Source: Gammaproteobacteria bacterium (GTDB lineage Bacteria; Pseudomonadota; Gammaproteobacteria; SZUA-229). Taken from it: 5,859 nt of DNA. The stretch spans positions 1 to 5,859 of the forward strand of contig JALTRC010000056.1 in assembly GCA_026998145.1 (NCBI GenBank), in the 5' to 3' direction. Every line of letters begins with the position of its first letter. Within the stretch, counting starts at the first letter, position 1. The translations under genes and the position numbers were made by a program. Under the pieces are notes generated by a model. The model saw nothing but the letters and a program-made list of their open reading frames with translations, was not told the DNA's origin and ran no database searches. Shown piece after piece: positions 5,420-5,859 of this stretch.

Positions 5420-5859
5420 CCGAACCCCAATCCCCATCCTGCCAGCCAGACCAACAAAATCCGGAAAAGAGGTATTCACATTCTCACAGTCTTCAATATA
5501 AACCTCACCATCAGCCCGCAGGGCTGCCATGGTAAAGGCCATGGCAATACGGTGGTCATCGTGGCTGTGCACCCTGCCCCCGTGAATGGGGCCACCATTG
5601 ATTATCATGCCATCGGCTGTGGGCTGGGCATCCACACCCAGCGCCTGCAGGCCATCGGCCATGACCTGTATGCGGTCCGATTCTTTTACCCGCAGCTCTT
5701 CTGCCCCCGTGAGCAATGTTTGACCATCGGCACAGGCAGCCGCTACAAACAGTACTGGAAATTCATCTATCGCCAGAGGCACCAGGGATTCGGGAATTTC
5801 AATGCCTTTTAGCTGCGCACTGCGCACCCGGATATCCGCCACCGGCTCGCCGCCCACCT
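5393..5859 (-). CDS. aroA: EPSP synthase (3-phosphoshikimate 1-carboxyvinyltransferase), C-terminal part only
   Basis: The enzyme joins phosphoenolpyruvate to shikimate 3-phosphate, the sixth step of the shikimate pathway. Only about the last 154 residues are here; the full protein is usually near 430, and in some relatives it is fused behind TyrA, which cannot be judged from this window. Counting from the first full codon (5855-5857, a GTG not to be taken as a start), the catalytic DEFP is at residues 31-34, RVKESDR at 56-62 and HDDHRIAMA at 99-107, then SFPDF near the end. RVKESDR and TSFP rather than the E. coli RVKETDR and KTFP resemble the Pseudomonas and CP4-like style. The catalytic Asp, Glu, His and Arg positions are kept. 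The last residues (SCELKVES) are encoded by 7-bp repeats and extend past the usual end of the fold. The stop is TGA at 5393-5395. Confidence 0.95.
   Translation of the reverse strand, partial: VGGEPVADIRVRSAQLKGIEIPESLVPLAIDEFPVLFVAAACADGQTLLTGAEELRVKESDRIQVMADGLQALGVDAQPTADGMIINGGPIHGGRVHSHDDHRIAMAFTMAALRADGEVYIEDCENVNTSFPDFVGLAGRMGIGVRSCELKVES

Noticed and set aside
5552..5812. Plus-strand open frame opposite aroA
   Set aside because: It is antisense to conserved EPSP synthase motifs and has no independent support.

Overview
This is a core housekeeping block of a gammaproteobacterium, with every gene on the minus strand. Read in the direction of transcription, from right to left, the order is aroA (3' part only), cmk, rpsA, ihfB, lapA, lapB, pyrF (C-terminus cut off by the window edge). 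In E. coli these genes sit in two places (aroA/cmk/rpsA/ihfB and lapA/lapB/pyrF). Here they form one run, an order I recall from several marine and other gammaproteobacteria. Protein style (Pseudomonas-like S1 and IHF-beta), moderate GC and genomic repeats fit a marine-type gammaproteobacterium outside the Enterobacteriaceae, but I cannot name a genus.

Right end to centre: aroA (5393-5859, partial) makes EPSP synthase. A 215-bp spacer full of repeats (5178-5392) separates it from cmk (4506-5177, CMP kinase). It holds two clusters of a degenerate 7-bp repeat in opposite orientation, an inverted pair of 23-bp GC-rich palindromic repeats, a 22-bp tandem duplication and a plausible cmk promoter. 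A 116-bp leader with two RNA hairpins precedes rpsA (2710-4389, ribosomal protein S1). ihfB (2333-2653) follows with a strong Shine-Dalgarno.

Centre to left end: lapA (1995-2285) and lapB (848-1987), only 7 bp apart, encode the inner-membrane proteins that tune LpxC/LPS synthesis. pyrF (1-660, OMP decarboxylase) would start about 24 bp after lapB if a 159-bp palindromic MITE-like element (682-840) had not landed between them. The element has 18-bp terminal inverted repeats (17/18 identity) and a TTAG target duplication that fits the YTAR target of the IS5 group.

The genes serve translation, nucleotide and aromatic synthesis, nucleoid structure and envelope balance, all growth-linked work. 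I see no defence system, CRISPR array, RNA gene or novel multigene system. What deserves a second look is in the spacers: the MITE, the nested repeats, the repeat-derived tail of AroA and the S1 leader. No stretch longer than 300 bases lacks a gene.
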